A DNA stretch of 64,000 bases from an uncultured Sphaerochaeta sp. (GTDB taxonomy: Bacteria; Spirochaetota; Spirochaetia; Sphaerochaetales; Sphaerochaetaceae): positions 643,757 to 707,756 of the forward strand of contig NZ_OY763408.1 in assembly GCF_963667405.1 (NCBI RefSeq), read 5' to 3'. The position numbers were made by a program, and so were the translations under genes. The stretch's first letter is position 1. Each line of letters begins with the position of its first letter. The notes under the pieces were generated by a model. The model had not been told where the DNA came from. It saw nothing but the letters and a program-made list of their open reading frames with translations, and made no database searches. Below, piece after piece: positions 42,558 through 51,403 of this stretch.

Positions 42558-44294
42558 CTAGAGCTCAGTGCTTTTGCCTGTTCGCTTTTGCAGCATCGGC
42601 GTGTGCTTCACCGCTTGGTGGTAGGCCTCTGCAATGTTTGTGCAGTAATCACCGATGTGCTCCAGGTGACGGATCTTCTCAAGGATGAGCAGCTCTGTTC
42701 TTACATCAGCCTTTCCATCGGATAGCCGATCCTGGACCATCTGGCTGAGACTGTTCCGGTAGCTGTTGATCTGCTCCTCAAACTCATTGGCCTTCTGCAT
42801 CTCTGCTTTGGTCAGGGTCCTATCCATGCGGTCACGCACATAATCCAGGAACTCTTGTACCAGGGATTGGTAATCCCTGAGATCCTTGTCGGTTGAAGCT
42901 TCAAACACCCACTTCTGGTTGTACCGTCTCTGGCTGAGCAGGGCAAGGTTGAAGCAACTGTCGGTTACCGACTCAAGCTCATCCATGACACGAATCAGGC
43001 AGTTGAGCGAGGATGCATTGGTAGGTGTCTGGGAATCCTGCAGGAGATGCACGCAGAAGTCGGAGAGCTGTTCCTGCATCTGGTCTGCATACTCCTCATC
43101 CTTTTTCATGGCTTGGACGTCTGTTTCCATGGTTGCTTCGGGATTGTTGAACATGGTCCGATAGCGGGTGAGCATGGTACAGGCGAGATTTGCCATTTTC
43201 TTGATCTCATCTCGGATGGCAAGCATGTAGATCTCGGGGCTGTCAATGAAGATGCCTCCGATGTACTTGAAGTGATAGGTGCCTTCGTCGTACTCAGCCT
43301 TTGCAGGTACCAGACGCTTGATGAACGCTGCATATTGGCGAACAAAGGGAAAGAAGAGGACGGTGTTGATGACGTTGAACACCGAGTGGAACATTGCCAA
43401 AAAGAGGGGCAACTGGGTTGCCAGAGCTGTTCCGGAAAGCTTGTAGATGTTGCCTGGGGTGATCCAATTCACCATTTCAAGCAATGGATGGAAGAATACG
43501 AGGGCTATGATGCTGCCAACCACATTGAAAATGATATGCGCCCATGCAGCGCGCTTTGCCGTGGTGCTTGTGCCGATGGAGGCGAGATAGGCAGTGATGG
43601 TGGTACCGATATTCGAACCAAGGATCAGGGCGGCTGCGGCAGTAACCCCCAACCAGCCGTTGTATGCCATTGTCAGCGTCATAGCCATTGCGGCCGATGA
43701 TGATTGCACGATGATGGTGACCAACGTTCCGAGCAGGATGCACAGAAGATTCATCCATACCGTGTCACTGTTGAAGGTGGAAAGGAAGGCGAGTGCATCC
43801 ACGTTGCCGGTGATATCGGGCATGGAGTGAGACATGAAGTTCAGCCCGAGAAAGAGAATGCCGAAGCCGAGGAGCACATCCGCTCCATCACGGGTACTGC
43901 TCTTCTTGCTGAACATCATCGGAGCAGCAAAGGCAATGGAAACAAGGGCAAGAATGGTGATGTCGATCTTGAAACCCAAGAGGGCGACCATCCATCCTGT
44001 GAAGGTGGTTCCGATGTTTGCACCGAGAATGACGCCGATGGCTTGGGTAAGGCCCATGAGCCCAGCGTTTACGAAGCTGACGACCATGACTGTGGTTGCA
44101 GAAGAGCTTTGGATGATGATGGTAATGAGGAGGCCTGTAATGATGGAAACCAATCGGTTTTTGGTCATTAATTTGAGAATGGCCTTCATTTTGTCGCCGG
44201 CCGATTTCTGCAAGCCCTCACTGAGCAACTTGATACCGAACAAAAAGAGCCCGAGGCTGCCGACTATCTGAAAAAAGATCACGATTGTTTTCAT
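42558..44294 (-). CDS. Na/Pi-cotransporter with PhoU-like C-terminus
   Basis: 578 residues. Two Na_Pi_cotrans repeats with the hallmark QSSSATTV (residues about 63) and VQSSSAAMAMT (about 214), eight or so helices, then from about residue 345 a helical cytoplasmic domain related to PhoU (SYRNSLSQMVQDRLSDGKAD near the end). The NptA/YjbB type moves phosphate coupled to sodium. Monocistronic, convergent with argH. Confidence 0.92.
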   Translation of the reverse strand: MKTIVIFFQIVGSLGLFLFGIKLLSEGLQKSAGDKMKAILKLMTKNRLVSIITGLLITIIIQSSSATTVMVVSFVNAGLMGLTQAIGVILGANIGTTFTGWMVALLGFKIDITILALVSIAFAAPMMFSKKSSTRDGADVLLGFGILFLGLNFMSHSMPDITGNVDALAFLSTFNSDTVWMNLLCILLGTLVTIIVQSSSAAMAMTLTMAYNGWLGVTAAAALILGSNIGTTITAYLASIGTSTTAKRAAWAHIIFNVVGSIIALVFFHPLLEMVNWITPGNIYKLSGTALATQLPLFLAMFHSVFNVINTVLFFPFVRQYAAFIKRLVPAKAEYDEGTYHFKYIGGIFIDSPEIYMLAIRDEIKKMANLACTMLTRYRTMFNNPEATMETDVQAMKKDEEYADQMQEQLSDFCVHLLQDSQTPTNASSLNCLIRVMDELESVTDSCFNLALLSQRRYNQKWVFEASTDKDLRDYQSLVQEFLDYVRDRMDRTLTKAEMQKANEFEEQINSYRNSLSQMVQDRLSDGKADVRTELLILEKIRHLEHIGDYCTNIAEAYHQAVKHTPMLQKRTGKSTEL

Positions 44295-44419
44295 ATCAGC
44301 ACAAACGTAACAAGTTTGTGGCTAGTTGGTAAAGTAGGAAAGCACATACATTTTTAACAATGTTAAGCACAACGGCTGGAAATTGGTATTTGGCCGTATG
44401 TTTGGATCGGGAAAGTGGA

Positions 44420-44448
44420 TTGAACTTTAGGCGGTGTTGTTGTATGGT
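44420..44448 (+). promoter_or_regulatory. Promoter of the PRPP synthetase gene, implying a leaderless mRNA
   Basis: TTGAAC (44420-44425), 17-bp spacer, TATGGT (44443-44448). The ATG at 44455 is 7 bp after the -10, where transcription should begin, and no ribosome-binding site precedes it. Confidence 0.5.
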
Positions 44449-44454
44449 TCAGCC

Positions 44455-45747
44455 ATGAGCATCATCAAACCCCACAAGCTTGGGATTATCTCTGGTCCCG
44501 GTTCAGAATATTTCACAGGCAAGGTGGTAAAGCATCTGCGCCGTCTCTATTTGGAGCGATATGAAAAGCTTTCCAATGCCTTGGCAAAGCGTCATGGAAT
44601 GACCGAAGAAGAGATACTCAGGACAGTTACCCTGATGGACGACCTGAACAACAAGCGTATTCCGCGCAGCAAGTGTCCAACCACCTTCCAATGTCCTGAT
44701 TTCACCATCAAGGTGAAGTATACCAAGTTTGCAAATGGCGAGGAAAAAGCTGAGATTCTTGATGCAGTCAGGGGTTTGAGAATTTTCATTGTCTATGACC
44801 TGTCGAATATGGAGCCAGTCAAGGTGGCTGGCAGTGACGACCCGGTGAGTATGTCTGTCAACGATCACCTGATGTTCCTGTTCACGACAATCAATGCCTT
44901 GACGCTTGCAGGTGCGGAGAGCGTGACGCTGGTGCTTCCCACCTATCCGTACTCCCGCCAGCATAAGAAGGGTGGGCGAGAGGCGCTTACTGCAGCGATG
45001 TTCGGGCGCATTTGCGAGATGCTCGGGGTAGAGCGCATCATCACGCTGGATATCCACAGCCGTGAGATTGAAAACAGCTTCTCCCATCTCCACTTGGAGA
45101 ACCTCCATGCTTCCTACCAGACCTTGATAGCCCTGCACAAGGTCATTGATTTCAGTGATCCTGATCTGGTTGTGGTCTCCCCTGACACTGGGGCCATCAG
45201 CAGGAACAAGTTCTATGCCCAGGCCCTGCACCGTCCTTTGGCCATGCTCTACAAGGAACGTGACTATTCGATAGTCAGCAAGGACGCCAAGCACTCAAAC
45301 ATCAAGAGCATCAACCTGCTTGGTGATGTTCATGGAAAAACCGTCCTGATTGCCGATGATATGCTGGCAACCGGCGGGACCATGATCATCGCTATGCGCG
45401 AATTGACCAATCTCGGGGCAAAAAAGATCATCTGTATGGTCAGTTTGCCTTTCTTCAATGCCTCTGCTGTCGAAGATTTTGATGCTGCCTATCATGAAGG
45501 GGTGTTCTTCCGGATCATCGGAACCAATGCCGTCTTCCATGGCCGCAATCTGTTGGACAAGGAGTGGTATATCCAAGCCGATATCACCGAACTTTTTGCC
45601 CGCGTCATCAGCCGTCTCCACCATGGGCGATCCATCAGCCCGCTTTTGGATAACCGTAAGTTCATTCAGATCCTGATTGACAACAGTCAGGCAAATCCGC
45701 AGGCGCCGTTCCCCGGGGCCAGCGCTAGTGACCCGGACCGCGACTGA
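44455..45747 (+). CDS. prs: Ribose-phosphate pyrophosphokinase, long form
   Basis: Makes PRPP from ribose 5-phosphate and ATP for nucleotide, His and Trp synthesis. 430 residues, over 100 longer than standard Prs; the extra length is in the N-terminal half (a segment rich in basic residues around 20-75 and an insertion before FANGEEKAEI). Core marks: YPYSRQHKKGGREALTA flexible loop, LDIHSREIENSF and the PRPP loop LIADDMLATGGTM at 299-311. The ATG at 44455 lacks a ribosome-binding site; a TTG at 44434 is the alternative. Confidence 0.9.
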   Translation: MSIIKPHKLGIISGPGSEYFTGKVVKHLRRLYLERYEKLSNALAKRHGMTEEEILRTVTLMDDLNNKRIPRSKCPTTFQCPDFTIKVKYTKFANGEEKAEILDAVRGLRIFIVYDLSNMEPVKVAGSDDPVSMSVNDHLMFLFTTINALTLAGAESVTLVLPTYPYSRQHKKGGREALTAAMFGRICEMLGVERIITLDIHSREIENSFSHLHLENLHASYQTLIALHKVIDFSDPDLVVVSPDTGAISRNKFYAQALHRPLAMLYKERDYSIVSKDAKHSNIKSINLLGDVHGKTVLIADDMLATGGTMIIAMRELTNLGAKKIICMVSLPFFNASAVEDFDAAYHEGVFFRIIGTNAVFHGRNLLDKEWYIQADITELFARVISRLHHGRSISPLLDNRKFIQILIDNSQANPQAPFPGASASDPDRD

Positions 45748-45848
45748 TTCTTCAGTTCGGATCCGGGCTCATTCCACTTCACCTCTGCTCTGCGGAGCAG
45801 TAGCGGCGGTGTCGATTATCCAACCCTGTTGTTTCTGGAGTGTACTGT

Positions 45849-47051
45849 ATGCAAATGTCCAATAGAATTTCAGCTTTCCAATGTTCTCCCATCAGACGTC
45901 TTTCCCCCTATGCCCGCGATGCGGTGAAAAGGGGAATCAAGGTATATCATCTGAACATCGGCCAACCAGACATCAAGACTCCCAAGCAAGTCATCGAGGC
46001 TGTTCGCAAGTATGATGAGACCATCATTGCCTATGGCAACAGCGAGGGGCGGCAGGAGCTTCGCGAAGCCCTCCCTGCGTATTATGCAAAATACGGCCTT
46101 TCTGTACAGGCTGAAGACATTTTGATTACCACTGGTGGCAGTGAAGCGCTGCAGTTTGCATTCATGACCTTGTGCGATCCCTATGATGAGGTCATCATTC
46201 CCGAACCGTACTACACCAATGTGTCATCCTTTGCCCACTCTGCCATGGTTACCCTGGTACCCGTTACCAGCAAGATGGAGGACGGGTTTGCTCTGCCGGA
46301 TATTTCGGAGTTTGAAAAGCGTATCACCCGCAAGACCGGGGCCATCCTGGTGTGCAGTCCGAACAATCCCACCGGCCATGTATATACCCACGAAGAGCTG
46401 CTGCAACTGCTCAACCTCTGTGAAAAGCACGATATCTTCCTCATTGTCGATGAGGTGTATCGTGAGTTCTGCTACGATGAAAAGGAATTCTCAAGTGTGC
46501 TTGCGTTCGATGAGTTCAGTGACAGGATCATCTGTGTTGACAGCTTCTCCAAGCGGTACAGCATGTGCGGTTCGCGCATCGGGGCTCTGATCAGCAAGAA
46601 CAAGGATGTCTTGGCCAACGCGCTCAAACTCGCCCAGGCTCGCCTTTGTCCTCCGGATATCGAGCAGGTTGCCGCATGCGCTGCTCTTCAGACTGATGAC
46701 AGCTATCTGGTGGAAGTCCAGGCTGAGTACGAGAAGCGAAGGAATTTCATTGTTGAGGGCTTGAAGAAAATCGATGGGGTCAAATGCAGTACTCCCAAAG
46801 GCGCCTTCTATCTTGTGGCTGAGCTTCCAGTGGATGATGCAGAGAGTTTTGCAATTTTCATGCTGCGGGATTTCAATCTGAATGGGGAGACTGTCATGGT
46901 TGCTCCCTGTGAGGATTTCTACGTAACCAAGGGTATCGGGCACAAGCAGGTGCGTATTGCCTATGTGCTCAATACCCAGGATTTGGAGCGTGCGGTTGCC
47001 TGCATCGATGCAGGCTTGAAAGCCTACCGCACACAGGTGATGGGAGTATAG
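45849..47051 (+). CDS. Class I/II aminotransferase
   Basis: 400 residues, PLP fold type I. Substrate/cofactor marks: HLNIGQPDIKTP, YGNSEGRQELREA, ITTGGSEALQFAF, SPNNPTGHVYTHEEL, IVDEVYREFCYD and the Schiff-base lysine in SFSKRYSMCGSRIG (K about 234), with a C-terminal QVRIAYV arginine. Closest in pattern to aspartate/aromatic aminotransferases of the AspC-Ib group. GGAG lies 8 bases before the ATG. Follows prs by about 100 bp. Confidence 0.92.
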   Translation: MQMSNRISAFQCSPIRRLSPYARDAVKRGIKVYHLNIGQPDIKTPKQVIEAVRKYDETIIAYGNSEGRQELREALPAYYAKYGLSVQAEDILITTGGSEALQFAFMTLCDPYDEVIIPEPYYTNVSSFAHSAMVTLVPVTSKMEDGFALPDISEFEKRITRKTGAILVCSPNNPTGHVYTHEELLQLLNLCEKHDIFLIVDEVYREFCYDEKEFSSVLAFDEFSDRIICVDSFSKRYSMCGSRIGALISKNKDVLANALKLAQARLCPPDIEQVAACAALQTDDSYLVEVQAEYEKRRNFIVEGLKKIDGVKCSTPKGAFYLVAELPVDDAESFAIFMLRDFNLNGETVMVAPCEDFYVTKGIGHKQVRIAYVLNTQDLERAVACIDAGLKAYRTQVMGV

Positions 47052-47054
47052 ACG

Positions 47055-47474
47055 CTATTCGCCGATGATTTTGACCAGTACGTGCTTGTCACGCATTCCG
47101 TCAAAGTCAAAGTAGAAGATTTGCTCCCAACTGCCGAAATCGAGTCTTCCCCCGGTAATTGCAATGACCGCCTCACGGCCCATGATGGACCGTTTGAGGT
47201 GGCCATCTGCATTGTGCTCCGTTTCCGTGTTGTGGTTGTACTGTTCGTACGGAAGCTCCGGGGCGAGTTTTTCAAGCCAGATCTCGAAGTCTTCATGTAG
47301 TCCCTTCTCAACAGCGTTGATGAAGACACTGCTGGTGATATTCATCGCATTGACGAGTACCAATCCCTCCTTGATCCCGCACTCATCGACTGCTTCTTGC
47401 ACTGCCTCGGTGATGTTGATCAATCCGCGGCGTTTGTTGAGGTGAAACCACAGTTCCTTTCGATAGGTCATCAT
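47055..47474 (-). CDS. YjbQ/UPF0047 family protein
   Basis: 139 residues. Typical: [20 protein letters not shown], then [31 protein letters not shown] and IFYFDFDG near the end. Some family members have been annotated as secondary thiamine-phosphate synthases. The start at 47474 follows GAGGAGG. An extended -10 TGGTATACT lies about 30 bp upstream on this strand. It would be a second thiamine-linked function in the window, though physically apart from the thi operon. Confidence 0.9.
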   Translation of the reverse strand: MMTYRKELWFHLNKRRGLINITEAVQEAVDECGIKEGLVLVNAMNITSSVFINAVEKGLHEDFEIWLEKLAPELPYEQYNHNTETEHNADGHLKRSIMGREAVIAITGGRLDFGSWEQIFYFDFDGMRDKHVLVKIIGE

Positions 47475-47512
47475 AGGCGCCTCCTCTTGCATCCCCAGTA
47501 TACCATGCCTTC

Positions 47513-47541
47513 TTGCAACGCAAAAGGATTCACGCTACACT
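47513..47541 (+). promoter_or_regulatory. Promoter of the DMT transporter gene
   Basis: TTGCAA (47513-47518), 17-bp spacer, TACACT (47536-47541). The ATG is at 47552, so the 5' leader would be about 4 bases. Confidence 0.5.
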
Positions 47542-47551
47542 GCCGGCCATC

Positions 47552-48457
47552 ATGCAGGAAATCCAAGTCATATCGAAGCAGAGACGGGCGCTCGGCCATG
47601 TATCTGTACTTCTTACGATGGTTGTCTGGGCCACCACCTATGTCTCCACCAAGGTGTTGCTCACCTCGTTTACACCGCCCCAGATCCTGGTCATCCGTTC
47701 TGCTCTTGCCCTGCTTGTACTTTCGTTGCTCAATCCAGGCAAGTTGGTGTATCAGCAGAAGAGCGATCGGTTTCTGGTGGCTTTGGCTGGCTTCTGTGGT
47801 ATTTTCCTCTACTATTTCCTGGAAAACACTGCCTTGATCTACAGCAGTGCAAGCAACGTAGGGGTCATTGTTGCAGCAGCCCCGTTTTTCATCCTGCTTG
47901 CCTCCCGTCTGATCCTGAAGGAAGAGATGCTCAGGAAAAACTACTTCGTTGGTCTTGCACTCTCCATGGTCGGCATCATCCTGCTTACCTACGAAGGTTC
48001 TGAACAACTTTCCTTCAATCCTTTCGGCGATCTGCTTGCCTTGCTTGCCATCATGGTCTGGGCGCTCTATACGGTGGTGACGCGGATCATCGGTAGGAAG
48101 GGGTATCCGAACCTGTTGGTCACCAAGAGCATGTTCTTCTATGGCTTGCTGGGGCATCTGCTCGTACTCATCATCCAGGGCGATCACCTTGATGTCGGCC
48201 TGGTTGTCAGCTCCCCGTATCTTGCTCATTTCCTGTTTCTCGGGCTGGTTGCCTCAGCCTTGTGCTTCCTGTCCTGGAACTTCGGGTTGCGAACGATCGG
48301 CCCTATCAAGAGCAGTTTCTATCTCTATCTCAGTCCCATCATCACCATTGCCGTTGCCTTTCTCTTTTTGGGAGAACGGATGAGCAGAACCGATGCCATA
48401 GGTACCGGTTGCATCCTGGCAGGTTTGTTGATCAGCGAGTATCACGGAAGGGGTTGA
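47552..48457 (+). CDS. DMT-superfamily (EamA) permease
   Basis: 301 residues, ten hydrophobic helices in two EamA repeats: LLTMVVWATTYVSTKVLLTSF in the first and LLALLAIMVWALYTVVTRII in the second, with a final repeat end (LSPIITIAVAFLFLGERM). Metabolite exporter of unknown substrate. No ribosome-binding site precedes the ATG at 47552. Confidence 0.88.
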   Translation: MQEIQVISKQRRALGHVSVLLTMVVWATTYVSTKVLLTSFTPPQILVIRSALALLVLSLLNPGKLVYQQKSDRFLVALAGFCGIFLYYFLENTALIYSSASNVGVIVAAAPFFILLASRLILKEEMLRKNYFVGLALSMVGIILLTYEGSEQLSFNPFGDLLALLAIMVWALYTVVTRIIGRKGYPNLLVTKSMFFYGLLGHLLVLIIQGDHLDVGLVVSSPYLAHFLFLGLVASALCFLSWNFGLRTIGPIKSSFYLYLSPIITIAVAFLFLGERMSRTDAIGTGCILAGLLISEYHGRG

Positions 48458-48511
48458 TCCCTTGCAAAACTACTTTACTGATGTTACCCTATTGGGTGAA
48501 CGAGGTAGGGT

Positions 48512-49675
48512 ATGGATACGCAAAGCAAGCTGGATATCTTGAGCCGTGATGCACAATATGATCTCAGTTGTGCCTGTGGAACGAAGAATCCCCAGGAGCA
48601 TCGCAAACGCAGCAGCAACACAGCTGGATGGTTGTATCCCACAACCACTGCCAGTGGAGGGCCGGGTATCATGCTCAAGACCCTCATGGGAAACCGGTGC
48701 ACCAACGACTGCAAATATTGTCCGCTGCGCAACAATCAGGATTTCCGACCGACTGCCCTCGCTCCCAAGGAGATGGCCTCCTTCTTCCATGAATTTCAGA
48801 GCAAACGGCCGCTTATCGGGCTTTTCTTGTCCAGTGCAGTGCTGGGGACACCTGAAAAGACGATGGAGATGCTTACCGATACGGCAAAGATTTTGCGTCG
48901 TGGATACAACTACCGAGGCTACATCCATCTGAAGATCATTCCTGGCAGCAGCAAAGAGAGCATCGATGAAGCGCTCCGGTATGCATCGGCGGTCTCGCTG
49001 AATATCGAGGCTCCTGGAGTTGACCACTTTTCCAAGCTTTCGGAGTCCAAGAGCTACGATCAGGATATTCTCAAGCCTTTGGCATACATTGCGCAGCAGA
49101 CTGCAAAGGGTTCACGCTATGAACGCGTGCATACTTCCAGCCAGTTCATTGTCGGGGCAAGTGATGAGCTCGATCGGGAGATTCTCTTGTATTCGGCCCG
49201 CATGTATTCCGAGCTTCATCTGGGCAGGCTGTATTTCAGTGCCTATCAGCGGGGGCTTGGAGACCCGGCCATCCCAGGTGAGAAGCTTACCGTATCCGAG
49301 CAACTTCCCCTGTTTCCCGATGAGGTCATTCCCGCTTCCAATACCGAAATCCTGACGCGCGAACACAGGCTGTATCAAGCTGATTTCCTGCTGCGCAAGT
49401 ATGGGTTTGGGTTTGAGGACCTGCTGTTCGCAAAGGATGGAAACCTTTCCTTGGAAAAGGATCCCAAATTGGTCTGGGCGCAGGCAAATCCCCAATTCTA
49501 CCCGCTGTCAGTCAAGCGTGCCTCAAAGGATGCTTTGCTTCGGGTCCCCGGCTTGGGGCCTGTCTATGTGAATAGGATTGTGAAAGGTCGTAGGGAGGCT
49601 CCACTCTCTTGCCTTGAGGATCTTCGTCTTCCGCAGTCGGTTCTGGAGAAAGCACGGCCCTTCCTGACAATCTGA
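48512..49675 (+). CDS. Putative DNA modification/repair radical SAM protein
   Basis: 387 residues. Radical SAM motif NRCTNDCKYCPLR (cysteines 63, 67, 70), N-terminal SSNTAGWLYPTTTASGGPG, central FLSSAVLGTPEKTMEML and a C-terminal helix-hairpin-helix (LLRVPGLGPVYVNRIV) that suggests DNA binding. Matches the family usually paired with a DUF4130 uracil-DNA-glycosylase-like partner, which is not adjacent here. GAGGTAGGGT precedes the start. Confidence 0.9.
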   Translation: MDTQSKLDILSRDAQYDLSCACGTKNPQEHRKRSSNTAGWLYPTTTASGGPGIMLKTLMGNRCTNDCKYCPLRNNQDFRPTALAPKEMASFFHEFQSKRPLIGLFLSSAVLGTPEKTMEMLTDTAKILRRGYNYRGYIHLKIIPGSSKESIDEALRYASAVSLNIEAPGVDHFSKLSESKSYDQDILKPLAYIAQQTAKGSRYERVHTSSQFIVGASDELDREILLYSARMYSELHLGRLYFSAYQRGLGDPAIPGEKLTVSEQLPLFPDEVIPASNTEILTREHRLYQADFLLRKYGFGFEDLLFAKDGNLSLEKDPKLVWAQANPQFYPLSVKRASKDALLRVPGLGPVYVNRIVKGRREAPLSCLEDLRLPQSVLEKARPFLTI

Positions 49676-49704
49676 GCGGAATGTACTTGTTGTCCTGGTG
49701 ACAA

Positions 49705-50883
49705 ATGCCTACAATGCTCGCTATGGTAAGCCTCTATATCTCCTTCTTTTTCGTCTATGCCATCTATGCAGTGATCAATCCATTTCTGCAGGTGATGCTC
49801 AGAAACCTCGGCTATTCCTACGATATGGTGGGGGTTTTGTTGTCGATATTTGAGGTGGCAGGGATTGTGGGACCGCTAGTGCTGGCACGCCGGATTGATA
49901 AGCGCGGAGATATGCGTGGTGCACTGCTCTTCGGGACAGCTTTCACTTCACTTGGTGTTGCCATCCTCATGTTTTCCCGTATCCATGCATTGACGGTGCT
50001 TGGTCTGGTGGTGGTGGCTTTTTTCATGCGTTCGCTGCTCCCTATTCTTGATAGCTATGTAAACAACCTGTTCAATGGGGATGCCCAGAAATATACCGCG
50101 CTTCGTTCCTTTGGAACCGTAGGGTTCGTATTCTTCTCCCTGGCTTTCGCTCTGGCAAACAAGCCAAATCTGGAGAGCAACATCAGCATCGGTATGTATG
50201 CCCTTGTTGGATGTCTCATGTTTTTCATTCCGGTGTTGTTCTGGAAGGCTGAGCCAAAGCGGGCGAAGGGATCCTGCCTGTTGGTCTCCGAGCCGGAAGG
50301 CAAGTGGTATGACAGGGCGTTCATTGTGGGATTGGTCATCATTGCCTTCAACCGGATAAGCATGTCCTCCATAACCAGTTTCTTCTCCCTCTATCTCGTT
50401 GAGGAGCTCTCCATCAACGCCATCAGCCTGATGAATGCCATCGGGGCTGGGAGTGAATATGGAGCCATGATATTGGCTGGGATTCTCATCCAGAGAAAGA
50501 AGGTGCTTCCTGTCCATCTCCTGATGATAAGCTCTGTTGCCATGGTGGTTCGATTGCTCATCTATGCCTTCGTGCCAACGTTTGGCGGGGTGCTTGCAGC
50601 ACAACTGCTGCACAGTCTCTGTTACGGGTTCTTTCATCCTGCAGCGATTTTCTTTGTTGCAAGAAGGGTGAAACGTTCTCATCGCACGGTGGGAATGTCC
50701 ATGTATGTGTCGCTGGGTACCGGTCTGCCTGCAGTAATCGGTTCAAGCTTGGGCGGGCTGGTTGTGGAGCAGTTTGGCTATCGTTCCCTTTTCATGGGAT
50801 ACTCCTTGTTTGCCCTGCTCTCGCTCCTGCTCTCGATTGTCTTCTATCGGGTGATGACCACCCCTGCCATTGAGGAGATCTGA
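49705..50883 (+). CDS. MFS_1-like permease (LacY/HcaT type)
   Basis: 392 residues, 12 hydrophobic segments. N-terminal FFFVYAIYAVINPFLQVMLR, ARRIDKRGDMRGAL in the helix 2-3 loop, and LRSFGTVGFVFFSLAFALA, which fits the MFS_1_like/nucleoside-proton symporter branch. Substrate unknown. Followed 10 bp later by the NimA-like gene. Confidence 0.82.
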   Translation: MPTMLAMVSLYISFFFVYAIYAVINPFLQVMLRNLGYSYDMVGVLLSIFEVAGIVGPLVLARRIDKRGDMRGALLFGTAFTSLGVAILMFSRIHALTVLGLVVVAFFMRSLLPILDSYVNNLFNGDAQKYTALRSFGTVGFVFFSLAFALANKPNLESNISIGMYALVGCLMFFIPVLFWKAEPKRAKGSCLLVSEPEGKWYDRAFIVGLVIIAFNRISMSSITSFFSLYLVEELSINAISLMNAIGAGSEYGAMILAGILIQRKKVLPVHLLMISSVAMVVRLLIYAFVPTFGGVLAAQLLHSLCYGFFHPAAIFFVARRVKRSHRTVGMSMYVSLGTGLPAVIGSSLGGLVVEQFGYRSLFMGYSLFALLSLLLSIVFYRVMTTPAIEEI

Positions 50884-50893
50884 AATGAGAGGT

Positions 50894-51361
50894 ATGAGAA
50901 GAAAGGATAGGGAGATGGAGAAAGCTTCTGCACTTGCTCTGTTTCAGTCAATTTCCTGGATGACACTTTCCATGATTGGGGCAGAGGAGGGAGGCCAGCC
51001 GTATGCCATTCCTCTTTCATTTGTGATGGTGGGTGAAGAGTTGTTCTTTCATGGGGCAAGGGCTGGGTATAAGCGTGAATGCTTGCTCTCTGACAATCGG
51101 GTCTGTGTAACTGCTGTAGCTTTTGCAGAAACCGATGCTCCGGCCTTTTCCGTTGCCTATCAGAGCGTTGTTGCCAAAGGACGTGCATTCCTGGTTGAGG
51201 ATGAGAGCCTGAAGCGGGAAGCTCTTAGGAAACTTTGCGAGAAATATACCCCATCAGAGATGGATAGGTTTGATAGTTCTTGGGAACATCATCGCTTGGC
51301 TACAGAGATCTGGCGAATTGAACTGTTGGAATGGAGTGGAAAGCAGAGGAAGTTTGAATGA
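50894..51361 (+). CDS. NimA-like pyridoxamine 5'-phosphate-oxidase-fold flavoprotein
   Basis: 155 residues. N-terminal MRRKDREME matches the conserved start of this family (MRRKDREI...), which decides the 50894 start. Then PYAIPLSFVMVGEELFFHGA (split beta-barrel FMN site) and VSYQSV-like AYQSVVAKGRA. Related proteins bind FMN and include nitroimidazole-resistance factors; many have unknown roles. Follows the MFS gene closely, perhaps in the same transcript. Confidence 0.88.
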   Translation: MRRKDREMEKASALALFQSISWMTLSMIGAEEGGQPYAIPLSFVMVGEELFFHGARAGYKRECLLSDNRVCVTAVAFAETDAPAFSVAYQSVVAKGRAFLVEDESLKREALRKLCEKYTPSEMDRFDSSWEHHRLATEIWRIELLEWSGKQRKFE

Positions 51362-51403
51362 GGGGCAAAGGTATGGTATGCTTTGTGCCAAGGAGTGGCG
51401 GCA

